Source: Desulfosarcina cetonica JCM 12296 (lineage in GTDB: Bacteria > Desulfobacterota > Desulfobacteria > Desulfobacterales > Desulfosarcinaceae). From it: DNA of 62,903 bases. Under the pieces are notes generated by a model, which saw only the letters and a list, made by a program, of their open reading frames with translations, did no database searches and was not told where the DNA came from. Below are positions 9,900 through 18,695 of the stretch, in pieces (position 1 is the stretch's first letter; each line of letters starts with the position of its first letter). The translations under genes and the position numbers were made by a program. The stretch covers positions 1 to 62,903 of the forward strand of contig NZ_BBCC01000017.1 of NCBI RefSeq assembly GCF_001311845.1. Direction: 5' to 3'.

Positions 9900-12211
9900 T
9901 TAGCGCTCGGGATCGGTGGGTTCGGATTCGTTGGATGATGCCAGCGGCAGCCCCAAGGGAGCCTGGAGTGGCGCCTCGCTCTCCAGACGATCCACATTTT
10001 GAAAGCCACGGGGCAATTTTTTGCCGCGACGACCGCGTTCGCCCATATATTGGGCCAGATTGCCGGCGGTCAGTTTGAAAAACCGTTTGCCGGCGTGGAT
10101 CGTCAGCGTTCCTTCTGATGGTACGAGGGTGAGATGGACCAGTCGGTCGGTGCCTTCGCGGGCCTGCTTGGCCGAGATTTGGATAATTTTGTTGCCTTTG
10201 CCTTTGGCGATGGCGGGCAGCCGGTCCAGGGGAAAGACCAGCATGCGCCCCTCGTTGGTCACCGCGGCCAGGAGGTGGCCGGTGATATTGTCGACCAAAA
10301 GGGGCGGCAGCGGCTGGGCCCCCTTGGGCAGACTCAATAGGGCCTTGCCCTTGGTGTTGCGGGTGATCAGTTCCTCGAAACTGGTGATGAACCCGTAACC
10401 GGCGTCACTGGCCATGAGGAGTTGCTGATCGGGCGGGGCCATGATCACGCTGGTGAAGATCGCCCCGGCCGGTAGAACGAAACGCCCGGTAAGCGGCTCA
10501 CCATAGCCTCTAGCCGATGGCAGCGTATGCGCCGACAGGCTGTAGGAGCGACCCGTGGAGTCCAGAAAGACCACGGGCTGGTTGCTTCGGCCGCGTGCGG
10601 CGTCCAGGAAGCGATCCCCAGGCCGGTAGGTCGTTTCGCCAGGATCGATCTCATGGCCCTTGGCCGCCCGCACCCAGCCGTTGGCCGACAGGATCACGGT
10701 CACCGGCTCGACCGGCGCCAATTGCTCCTCGGTGATGGCCTGGGCCTCTCTACGCTCCACGATGGCCGTGCGTCGATCGTCGCCGTAGGCTTTGGCGTCT
10801 GCGCGCAACTCCTTTTTAATCAGGGTTTTGAGCCGCGCCGGCGAACCCAGGGTTTTCTCCAGAAACTGACGCTCCTTATCGAGGGCCTCTTGTTCGGCGC
10901 GAATTTTCATCTCCTCCAATCGGGCCAGATGGCGCAGGCGCAATTGCAGGATGGCCTCGGCTTGGATTTCCGATAAACCGAAACGTGCCATCAAGACCGG
11001 TTTGGGCTCGTCTTCACTACGAATGATGCGGATCACTTCGTCGATGTTCAGATAGGCGATCTGCAAGCCCTCCAGGATGTGCAGCCGCTCCAAGACCTTA
11101 TCAAGGCGGTATTGCAAGCGATCCCGGACGGTTGTTTCGCGAAAGGCAATCCACTCGTTGAGAAGTTGGCAAAGGGTTTTGACACCTGGTTTGCGGTCCA
11201 GCCCGATGACGTTCAGGTTGGCCCGAAAAGTTTTTTCCAACTCGGTGGTGGCGAACAGGTGGGCCATGAGCGCCTCTTTGTCCACCCGATTGGACCGTGG
11301 CACGATGACCAGCCGAATGGGATCGTCATGATCGGACTCGTCCCGCAAGTCGGCCACCATGGGCAGCTTTTTTTTGTTCATCTGGGCCGCGATCTGCTCC
11401 AACACCTTGGCCGGTGAAACTTGGTGGGGCAGGGCGGTGATGATGATGTCGCCGTTTTCCTGCTCAAAGGTGGCGCGCATGCGGATCATCCCCCGACCGG
11501 TCCGGTACATCTCGACAATATCCGCTTTTGGGGTGATGATTTCGGCTCCGCAGGGATAGTCCGGTCCCAGGATGATTTCACACAGGCTTCGACGCTGGCG
11601 TCGGGATGGTCGATCAGATGGATGCAGGCTTCGACCACTTCGCCGATGTTATGGGGCGGGATGTCCGTGGCCATGCCCACGGCGATGCCGGTGGTGCCGT
11701 TGAGCAGAATATTGGGCAATCGCGCCGGCAGCACGCGGGGCTCTTTCAGCGTGCCGTCGAAATTGGGCACCCACTGAACCGTACCCATGGCGATTTCGGC
11801 AAGCAGCACCTCGGCGTAGGCCGAAAGGCGTGCTTCGGTATAGCGCATGGCGGCAAAGGACTTGGGATCGTCCGGAGCGCCCCAGTTTCCCTGACCATCG
11901 ACCAGCGGATAGCGGTAGGAGAAGGGCTGCGCCATGAGCACCATGGCCTCGTAGCAAGCCGTGTCGCCATGGGGATGGAATTTGCCCAGAACGTCGCCCA
12001 CGGTGCGGGCCGACTTCTTATATTTGGCGGCGGCTTTCAGCCCCAGCTCACTCATGGCGTAAACGATGCGCCGCTGGACCGGCTTGAGGCCGTCGCCGAT
12101 ATGGGGCAGGGCACGATCCATGATCACATACATGGCATAGTCGAGATAGGCCTGCCGGGTGAACTGCTGCAGGGGCATGCGTTCGGTATTGATGGATGTT
12201 GCGGTGGGCAT
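9900..12211 (-). CDS. parC: DNA topoisomerase IV subunit A (ParC/GyrA family; frame interrupted)
   Basis: This is the breakage-reunion subunit of a type IIA topoisomerase. Restoring one C near 11586 joins the two frames into about 770 residues. Residues 1-210 carry the winged-helix CAP region, with the DNA-linking Tyr in [11 protein letters not shown] and the quinolone-determining region [12 protein letters not shown] coiled-coil tower and C-gate follow, with a beta-propeller-like C-terminus. The next gene upstream is the ParE-type subunit with a 43-base gap, which favours ParC over GyrA. The product decatenates chromosomes. Confidence 0.92.
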
Positions 12212-12254
12212 AGAAAAGGGGTTCCTGCTTCTTTCTACTTTTTATAAATCCGTC

Positions 12255-14180
12255 TTATTCCACTTCGGCCAGGTCGCCGCTCTCCTCGATCCACTGGCGT
12301 CGATCGGCGGCCCGTTTTTTCCCCAGCAGCATATCCAGGGTGGCGAATGTCGCGTCGGTTTCATCCACGGTCAATTGGACCAACCGGCGCGTATCCGGAG
12401 CCATGGTGGTTTCACGCAACTGGAGCGGGTTCATTTCGCCCAGCCCCTTGAACCGTTGGACATTGATTTTAGCGTTGGACTTCTGGCGCTGGATACGCCG
12501 GACAATGGCGGTTTTTTCGGCCTCATCCAACGCATAATAAACCGCCTTGGCCACGTCGATGCGATAGAGGGGGGGCATGGCCACAAAAACATGGCCGGCT
12601 TTCACCAGCGGGGTAAAATGTTGCAGGAAAAGCGCGCAGAGCAGGGTGGCGATGTGCAGGCCATCGGAATCGGCATCGGCGAGAATGCAAATCCTGGCGT
12701 AGCGCAGACCGTTCAGCTGCTGGGCGCCGGGATCGACGCCAATGGCCACGGCAATGTCGTGAACCTCCTTGGAGCCGAGGATCTGGGTCGCATCCACCTC
12801 CCAGGTGTTGAGAATCTTGCCGCGCAAGGGCATCACCGCCTGGGTCTGGCGGTCCCGGGCCTGCTTGGCCGATCCGCCGGCCGAATCCCCCTCCACCAGA
12901 AAGAGTTCGGTTTGATCCGGGTTTTGGCTGATACAGTCGGCCAGTTTGCCGGGTAGGGCAGGTCCGGCGGTGACCTTTTTGCGCTCGATGCGTTTGCCGG
13001 CCCTGAGGCGATTGCGGGCACTCTCGATAGCCATCTCCGCCAAACGCTCGCCGGCCTCGGTGTGGTGGTTGAGCCACAGGCTAAAGGCATCCTTGACCAC
13101 GCCGTTCACGAAAGCGGCACATTGCCGCGAGGAGAGCCGCTCCTTGGTTTGGCCGGAAAACTGCGGATCGGTCATTTTGGCCGACAACACGTAGGCGCAG
13201 CGCTCCCAGATATCGTCCGGCGCCAGTTTGATCCCGCGTGGAATCAGTTTGCGGAAGTCACAGAATTCGCGGATGGCGGCTAAAAGCCCGGACCGAAAGC
13301 CGTTGACATGGGTGCCGCCCTGGGGCGTGGGGATCAGGTTGACATAGCTTTCGGTGACTGTTTCGCCGCCTTCGGGCAGCCACACCACCGCCCAGGTCAC
13401 GGCTTCGCCCTCCCCGTCCAGCCGTCCGACAAAGGGCTCCTCCGGAATCAATTCGCATTCTGCGAGGCTGCCGGCCAGGTATTCCTTGAGACCGTCTTCG
13501 TAGTACCAAGTCTCTTTTTCACCGGTGTTTTCGTCGCTGAAGGTGACGGTCAGCCCCGGGCAGAGCACGGCCTTGGCCCGCAGGGTGTGCCGCAGGCGGC
13601 GGGCGGAAAAGCGAACCGAATCAAAATAGGTGGCGTCGGGCCAGAAGCGGATAGAGGTGCCGGTGTTGCGCTGGCCCACCGTGCCGGTAACGACCAGGTC
13701 CTGCTGCTTGCGTCCGCCGGCAAACCAGATAAAGTGTTTTTTACCGTCGCGCTTGATCTCGACTTCCAGACGCGTGGAAAGGGCGTTGACCACGGATACG
13801 CCCACGCCGTGCAGACCGCCGGAAAACTGGTAGTCTTTGTTGGAAAATTTAGCTCCGGCATGCAGTTTCAAGAGGATCACCTCCACGCCGGTGATGCCTT
13901 CCTCGGGGTGAATGTCCGTGGGCATCCCACGGCCGTCATCGGCCACACTGAGGGAGCCGTCCGCATGCAGAATGACGTCGATGCGTTTGGCAAAGCCGGC
14001 AATGGCCTCGTCCACGCTGTTGTCAATCACCTCCTGGGCCAGGTGGTTGGGCCGTTGGGTATCGGTATACATGCCCGGCCGGCGGCGCACCGGGTCCAGC
14101 CCTTTGAGCACCTCCAAGGATGCGGCGTTGTAGTCGTGTTGGGTTGAACCGTTGGCGTTGAAAAGTTGATCGGATTTGAT
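12255..14180 (-). CDS. parE: DNA topoisomerase IV subunit B (ParE/GyrB family)
   Basis: This ATPase subunit of about 641 residues has the GHKL motifs (EVIDNSVDEA, DDGRGMP, GGLHGVGVSVVNALS), the TOPRIM motifs (EGDSAGGSAKQ, DADSDGLHI) and the C-terminal YRIDV and RFKGLGEM blocks. The start is odd. The conserved N-terminal arm YNAASLEVLKGLDPV begins upstream of the first standard codon in frame (a TTG at 14117). The only candidate 7 bases after a clean GGAGG is an ATC at 14180. I place the start there; it is either a rare ATC initiator or a base error for ATG. Confidence 0.9.
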   Translation of the reverse strand: MKSDQLFNANGSTQHDYNAASLEVLKGLDPVRRRPGMYTDTQRPNHLAQEVIDNSVDEAIAGFAKRIDVILHADGSLSVADDGRGMPTDIHPEEGITGVEVILLKLHAGAKFSNKDYQFSGGLHGVGVSVVNALSTRLEVEIKRDGKKHFIWFAGGRKQQDLVVTGTVGQRNTGTSIRFWPDATYFDSVRFSARRLRHTLRAKAVLCPGLTVTFSDENTGEKETWYYEDGLKEYLAGSLAECELIPEEPFVGRLDGEGEAVTWAVVWLPEGGETVTESYVNLIPTPQGGTHVNGFRSGLLAAIREFCDFRKLIPRGIKLAPDDIWERCAYVLSAKMTDPQFSGQTKERLSSRQCAAFVNGVVKDAFSLWLNHHTEAGERLAEMAIESARNRLRAGKRIERKKVTAGPALPGKLADCISQNPDQTELFLVEGDSAGGSAKQARDRQTQAVMPLRGKILNTWEVDATQILGSKEVHDIAVAIGVDPGAQQLNGLRYARICILADADSDGLHIATLLCALFLQHFTPLVKAGHVFVAMPPLYRIDVAKAVYYALDEAEKTAIVRRIQRQKSNAKINVQRFKGLGEMNPLQLRETTMAPDTRRLVQLTVDETDATFATLDMLLGKKRAADRRQWIEESGDLAEVE

Positions 14181-14326
14181 GGTACTACCTCCAAATAAAT
14201 CATACCAAAGCGGGCTACACCCATGGAAGAGTTGCCGATCGGTTGTGTTGGTTTGATCTGCTTGCGGTCTCTTTATGATGGATATCGGTTAAAAAATCAA
14301 TATGGTGTCAGGGCGATAGAAAAAAA

Positions 14327-14358
14327 CACAGGCAGAACGGAATACCGTCCTGCCTGTG
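14327..14358 (-). terminator. Rho-independent terminator downstream of the PEP-CTERM remnant
   Basis: A 9-bp outer stem (CACAGGCAG/CTGCCTGTG), a mismatch, a 4-bp inner stem and an AATA loop are followed on the minus strand by a T run (six A on the plus strand just before it). It would end transcripts of the minus-strand gene ending at 14393. The remaining 14181-14326 holds only the parE leader and nothing else recognisable. Confidence 0.8.
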
Positions 14359-14392
14359 GGAAAAATTAGCTAATTGTGGGGGAGGGGATTGG

Positions 14393-14727
14393 CTATTTCC
14401 TAAACTTCTTTCGGCTAAATCCGGCCAAGCCGACCAAACCAGTTCCCAGTAAAAGCATGGTTGCGGGTTCAGGGACGGGTGTACCACCGTCTGAAAAAAA
14501 AGCACTGTCAATACCGTCAAATGGGCCGATATCGCCTACATGAACGGCCATTGTATAACCATCTGCGTTGGTTATATAAAAAGGTCAATAAGATCTTCTT
14601 CCGCATAACCTGTTAGCCTTGAAATTGTAAAGTATAAGGGGTCATACCTTTCACCACCAGTCCCTTCAGCATCTACATCAAACTCGCCAAAAATGGACAC
14701 ATTGTATTTTATGATATAGGGCTTGGC
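14393..14727 (-). pseudogene. Truncated PEP-CTERM surface-protein gene
   Basis: On the minus strand a frame ends with a textbook PEP-CTERM sorting tail: VPEP, a hydrophobic stretch (ATMLLLGTGLVGLAG), then the basic end FSRKKFRK. Such tails are processed by an exosortase. Upstream, one T is missing in a T run near 14577 and the frame continues through FGEFDVDAEGTGG and PLYFTISRLTGY, but it stops at 14728-14730 without a start codon or signal peptide. About 110 C-terminal residues survive. The frameshift may be a sequence error, but the missing N-terminus is a true truncation as far as this sequence shows. No exosortase gene lies in the window. Confidence 0.75.
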
Positions 14728-14767
14728 TTAGGACACCAGGATGGTGTCGAGACTGCGGCTTGGCTTA
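14720..14767. repeat. 11-bp direct repeats around a small perfect hairpin
   Basis: GGCTTGGCTTA occurs at 14720-14730 and again at 14757-14767. Between them lies a perfect 7-bp hairpin GACACCA-GGA-TGGTGTC (14732-14748). The inverted form GCCAAGCCG follows at 14798-14806. This sits exactly at the broken 5' end of the PEP-CTERM remnant and may mark a deletion or insertion scar. Confidence 0.45.
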
Positions 14768-14844
14768 TTCACTGGAGCCATGAAATCATACTATCGCGCC
14801 AAGCCGGAAAGCGCATTGTGAGCAACACCCTATAAAAATAAAAA

Positions 14845-14875
14845 AGGGGTGGCGGTTGACAAACCGCACACCCCT
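14845..14875 (-). terminator. Rho-independent terminator of the Bax-inhibitor-type gene
   Basis: A GC-rich stem (AGGGGTG and GCGGTT pairing with AACCGC and CACCCCT, one bulged A) is followed on the minus strand by a run of T. It lies 25 bases past the stop of the gene at 14900. Confidence 0.85.
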
Positions 14876-14899
14876 CAAAAAATCAGGTTGGTTTTTCGA

Positions 14900-15595
14900 T
14901 TAATCTCGATTGCCACCAAAAATCATCAAAAGGTATTGAAACATCAGGATGAAATCCAGGTACAGGGTCAATGCACCGATGATGGCACCTTTCCGGACCA
15001 CGGCGGCATCAAGCCCAGCCGGCTGGCCCATGGCCATGGCCTTTAGCTTCTGGGTATCGTAGGCGGTCAATCCGGTGAAAACGATCACGCCGATGTAGCT
15101 GATGATCATCTGCATGCCCGCACTTTTCAGAAAAATATTGACCACTGAGGCGATCAAAATGCCAATCAACCCCATGAACATGAAATTCCCCAAACCGGTC
15201 AAATCCCGTTTGGTGGCCCATCCGAAAACGCTACAGGCGGCGAATGTTCCGGCGCAGATAAAGAATGTCGAGGCAATCGACGACATCGTGTACACGAGAA
15301 AAATAAACGATAGGGTCGCCCCGTTCAGGGCCGCATAAAACATGAACATGCCCGTCGCCGTGGATGCCTTCATCTTGTGAACCCGGCCGGCCAGCATAAA
15401 AACCAACGCAATCTCACCGATGAAAAAAAGCCACCGCGCTTGGTAGACGAATCGCAGCAACGGCTCGTTGTTGGCGACAAACCAAGCCACGCCGCCGGTC
15501 AGGGCCAGGCCGATGGCCATCCAGTTGTAGACACTTTGAACGAAAGTATTGACTCTAACTTGTGCTTGCGTTCTTTCCATTGGAATCGACTGCAT
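14900..15595 (-). CDS. Bax inhibitor-1/YccA family membrane protein
   Basis: This protein of about 231 residues has seven hydrophobic segments and typical BI-1/YccA features: an N-terminal RVNTFVQSVYNWMAIGLALT block and the C-terminal YDTQKLKAMA and ALTLYLDFILMFQYLL blocks with conserved acidic residues. In E. coli YccA modulates FtsH; related BsYetJ is a pH-sensitive calcium leak channel. The start at 15595 has GGAGG seven bases upstream and is preferred over an ATG 18 bases earlier. It is a single gene with its own terminator. Confidence 0.92.
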   Translation of the reverse strand: MQSIPMERTQAQVRVNTFVQSVYNWMAIGLALTGGVAWFVANNEPLLRFVYQARWLFFIGEIALVFMLAGRVHKMKASTATGMFMFYAALNGATLSFIFLVYTMSSIASTFFICAGTFAACSVFGWATKRDLTGLGNFMFMGLIGILIASVVNIFLKSAGMQMIISYIGVIVFTGLTAYDTQKLKAMAMGQPAGLDAAVVRKGAIIGALTLYLDFILMFQYLLMIFGGNRD

Positions 15596-15747
15596 TAAAT
15601 TCCTCCATATCATTTTTGATTTTAAAGGGTTCCGTTCTCATTCAAGGCATTCTGAATATAACACAGGCTTCTTTATTTTCAAGTTTAAAGCTGGTAAGAA
15701 CAGATCCGCAGCAATGATATTATCCGTCGTAAGATTCGAGTGTTGCC

Positions 15748-16050
15748 ATGCAGTCTGAACAGATTTATCAGGAGCTCAAGGACCTGGCTGAAAAACTGGG
15801 TGTACGGGTTTCGGAACAAAATTTCCGCAACAGCGGGATTTCCGTAAAAAGTGGGTTTTGCATCATCAAGGGAAAAATGAACTGCATCATCGATAAAAGT
15901 ATCTCCACGCGCAAAAAGATAAAGGTGTTGGCCCAGGCAATTTCCCATCTGCCACACGAAGGGCTTTATGTGGTGCCGGCCGTTCGGGAAGTGCTTCGAA
16001 AATACACGAGACCGAACGTGACAGAAAGTAATGTCACGTCGGATCGTTAA
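15748..16050 (+). CDS. Conserved hypothetical protein
   Basis: This 100-residue soluble protein is predicted to be alpha/beta, with an N-terminal helix (IYQELKDLAEKLGV), a central hairpin (GFCIIKGKMNCIIDK) and a helical end. I recognise no family. It lies 30 bases upstream of xseA on the same strand and may be co-transcribed. Lys and Arg are frequent in the second half. Composition and spacing look like a real gene. Confidence 0.7.
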   Translation: MQSEQIYQELKDLAEKLGVRVSEQNFRNSGISVKSGFCIIKGKMNCIIDKSISTRKKIKVLAQAISHLPHEGLYVVPAVREVLRKYTRPNVTESNVTSDR

Positions 16051-16079
16051 TTTGACATAATATATCTTATCAGACGTTA

Positions 16080-17489
16080 ATGATGGAAATAAAATCCAGC
16101 TCGCATCTTCCTGCACAGTCCAGTCAACACATATTTGGTGTTTCCGAGCTCAATCAAAAAATTAAATCGATACTGGAGGAAAAGTTTCCTTTCATTTGGA
16201 TATCCGGAGAAATATCGAATTTCCGCATTCCGTCCTCGGGTCACGCTTATTTCACCTTAAAGGATGCCCGCTCGCAAATCAGTGCGGTCATCTTCCGCAA
16301 CCAGATCGCGAACCTGAAGTTCAAGCCCGAAGATGGCCTGTCCATTATCGGCATCGGTCGGGTCAGCGTCTATGAACCCCGGGGGGGCTATCAGATTATT
16401 TTTGAATACATAGAGCCCAAGGGAATCGGCGGTTTGCAGATTGCGTTTGAAAAATTAAAACAAAAGCTGGCGGATGAGGGGTTGTTCGATGCCAAACACA
16501 AGCAACCGCTACCCCTTCTACCTGAAAAGATCAGTATCGTAACCTCACCGACCGGTGCGGCGGTTCGTGATTTCATCCATGTTTCCCAGAGGCGATTCAT
16601 TAATTTGCCGCTGGCGGTCGTCCCGGTAAGCGTCCAGGGCGCACATGCGCCAGGGGAACTGGTCCATGCCATCGAATGGCTCAACCGCTTGGGACGCACG
16701 GATATCATCGTTTTGGCTCGAGGCGGCGGTTCCATTGAAGATCTATGGGCATTTAATGATGAAAGCGTCGCGCGGGCGATATATGCCTCCCGTATTCCGG
16801 TGGTTTCCGCTGTGGGACATGAAACCGATTATACCATTGCCGATTTTGTTGCCGACCTGCGGGCGCCGACCCCATCAGCGGCCGCCGAAATGATTGTGCC
16901 TGCCAAAAACGAATTGACCCGTCAATTATCGACATTTAAATATAAACTTTACAAATCGATATCCAATGATTTGAAAATATATGAAAAACAATTTGATTCA
17001 CTAAAAAACCGAATCGTCCATCCCAAACGCCATTTGCAAGATATGCGATTGCGACTCGACGATCACCTGTCACGACTTTTGGGATCCATGGCCGATGGAA
17101 TCAAACACAGGAGAGAGCGGACACAGTACCGTCAAGAGCTGCTTTCATCCCTATCCCCATTGAAAACCGTCTCTGCCTTGCGCTCGCAAACCCATCGCGT
17201 GAAACAAACCCTGACTGACCGGATGGAAATGATTTTGACGGAATATCGGAACACCTTGTTGCTCAATACTGGCAAGCTGGACGCACTGAACCCCATGGCC
17301 ATCCTTCAGCGGGGCTACAGTATCACACGCACCCTGCCCGGCAAATCCATTGTAAGCAATTCCCAATCGGTGGAAAAAGACCAGTTGCTGGAAATCCTCC
17401 TGGGCAGCGGAAGCCTGACGGCCCGTGTTGAAAAAACGACCCCCTCAAACATTCATCCAACCGCGTCACCTTCAACGACAAAGGATTGA
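16080..17489 (+). CDS. xseA: Exodeoxyribonuclease VII large subunit
   Basis: XseA is the catalytic subunit of the single-strand-specific exonuclease VII. At 469 residues it has normal length. It begins with an OB-fold (FGVSELNQKIKSILEEKFPFIWISGEI... with HAYFTLKD), then the conserved core with VARGGGSIEDLWAFNDE-type sequence (LARGGGSIEDLW) and GHETDYTIADFVADLRAPTPSAAAE. A long coiled-coil C-terminal half follows. Its stop overlaps the region just before xseB. No strong ribosome site precedes the ATG at 16080; the next ATG, at 16083, is equally possible. Confidence 0.96.
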   Translation: MMEIKSSSHLPAQSSQHIFGVSELNQKIKSILEEKFPFIWISGEISNFRIPSSGHAYFTLKDARSQISAVIFRNQIANLKFKPEDGLSIIGIGRVSVYEPRGGYQIIFEYIEPKGIGGLQIAFEKLKQKLADEGLFDAKHKQPLPLLPEKISIVTSPTGAAVRDFIHVSQRRFINLPLAVVPVSVQGAHAPGELVHAIEWLNRLGRTDIIVLARGGGSIEDLWAFNDESVARAIYASRIPVVSAVGHETDYTIADFVADLRAPTPSAAAEMIVPAKNELTRQLSTFKYKLYKSISNDLKIYEKQFDSLKNRIVHPKRHLQDMRLRLDDHLSRLLGSMADGIKHRRERTQYRQELLSSLSPLKTVSALRSQTHRVKQTLTDRMEMILTEYRNTLLLNTGKLDALNPMAILQRGYSITRTLPGKSIVSNSQSVEKDQLLEILLGSGSLTARVEKTTPSNIHPTASPSTTKD

Positions 17490-17497
17490 TCAAACCC

Positions 17498-17734
17498 ATG
17501 GCAGCCAAAGCGAAACCGACTTTTGAAAAAGCCCTAAGTGAATTGGAGGCGATTGTTAAAGCCCTTGAAGCCGGCGATCTACCACTGGAAAAAGCTTTGG
17601 AAAAATTCGAGGCCGGCATCCGTCTCTCCCGTTATTGCGGTGAAAAGCTCGACGAAGCGGAACGGCGGGTGACCTTGTTGATGGCCAATGAAAAAGATGA
17701 AGTGACAGAAATGCCGTTTGATCCGGAAAGTTGA
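17498..17734 (+). CDS. xseB: Exodeoxyribonuclease VII small subunit
   Basis: The product of about 78 residues has the XseB signature: a short antiparallel helical pair TFEKALSELEAIVKALEAGDLPLEKALEKFEAG, then SRYCGEKLDEAE. Several copies of XseB coat the XseA coiled coil. The start is placed at ATG 17498. A TTG overlapping the xseA stop at 17486 would add four residues. It is followed directly by ispA, as in many proteobacteria. Confidence 0.93.
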   Translation: MAAKAKPTFEKALSELEAIVKALEAGDLPLEKALEKFEAGIRLSRYCGEKLDEAERRVTLLMANEKDEVTEMPFDPES

Positions 17735-17748
17735 TCGGGAATCCGTAC

Positions 17749-18633
17749 ATGTTCAATTTGAAACCCTATATGGCATCCGTCCGAGAACTGGTAGACGCGC
17801 GATTAGAGGGCTATTTAAGCGGAACATCGCGCATTGTCCAAGCCATGCGCTATTCCGTATTGGCGGGTGGCAAGCGTCTGCGCCCTATCCTTTGCATTGC
17901 TGCAGCGGAAAGTTTAGGCGGAGCGCGTAAAGCCGTGTTGCCCATGGCCTGTGCCCTGGAATGCGTGCATACCTATTCCTTGATCCATGATGATTTACCG
18001 GCAATGGACGATGATGACCTGCGGCGTGGCAAACCCACCTGCCATGTTCAATTTGGCGAAGCGACCGCCATTCTGGCGGGTGATGCCCTTTTGACACTGG
18101 CTTTCGAAATTTTATCCGATGCGGGCCGACAGTCCGATGCAACACAATCGCCACGATGGCTCATGGCCATTGGCCAATTGGCTGGGGCAGCCGGATGGAA
18201 CGGCATGATTTTGGGTCAAATGCGCGATGTGGAAAACGAGGGCAACGTTCTCCCGCTAAACGATCTCGAAACCCTGCATCGTCTGAAAACCGGCCGGATG
18301 ATCGAGGCGTCGGTCACTTCCGCGGGATTGTTGTGCGGCGCGGCACCAGAAGCGCAAGGCGCCCTTCTGGCTTACGGTCAGAACATCGGATTGGCCTTTC
18401 AGGTGGCCGATGACATCCTTAATATCAAGGGCGACCCAAAGAAGTTGGGCAAAGCCGTTGGAACCGACCAAATACGTGGCAAAAATACCTACCCAGCCCA
18501 CATGGGGCTCCAAAATGCCGAGGCTTATGCCTGCCAATTGATCAACAATGCCTTGAAGGCACTCGACCTTTTTGATAAAAAGGCTGATTCCCTTCGTGCC
18601 ATTGCACGCTACGTTATTGAACGTAAAAGATGA
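17749..18633 (+). CDS. ispA: Polyprenyl (farnesyl/geranylgeranyl) diphosphate synthase
   Basis: This short-chain trans-prenyltransferase of about 294 residues condenses DMAPP/IPP to FPP or GGPP. The first Asp-rich motif is DDLPAMDDDDLRRG; the second is FQVADDILN with downstream GTD. Lys of GGKRLRP binds pyrophosphate. The ATG at 17749 is preferred; a TTG overlapping the xseB stop at 17731 is an alternative. It is coupled with xseB upstream and dxs downstream, so isoprenoid precursor supply and chain elongation are co-transcribed. Product chain length cannot be read with certainty from the sequence. Confidence 0.93.
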   Translation: MFNLKPYMASVRELVDARLEGYLSGTSRIVQAMRYSVLAGGKRLRPILCIAAAESLGGARKAVLPMACALECVHTYSLIHDDLPAMDDDDLRRGKPTCHVQFGEATAILAGDALLTLAFEILSDAGRQSDATQSPRWLMAIGQLAGAAGWNGMILGQMRDVENEGNVLPLNDLETLHRLKTGRMIEASVTSAGLLCGAAPEAQGALLAYGQNIGLAFQVADDILNIKGDPKKLGKAVGTDQIRGKNTYPAHMGLQNAEAYACQLINNALKALDLFDKKADSLRAIARYVIERKR

Positions 18634-18695
18634 ACAGCAAAGATTATTAGACAGGATAGATCAAACAAGGATAGACCAAACAAGGAGCCGCAACC

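Noticed and set aside
14308..14520. A 70-codon minus-strand frame next to the PEP-CTERM tail
   Set aside because: It lies over the PEP-CTERM tail in another phase and has no protein-like pattern; the PEP-CTERM phase is clearly the meaningful one.
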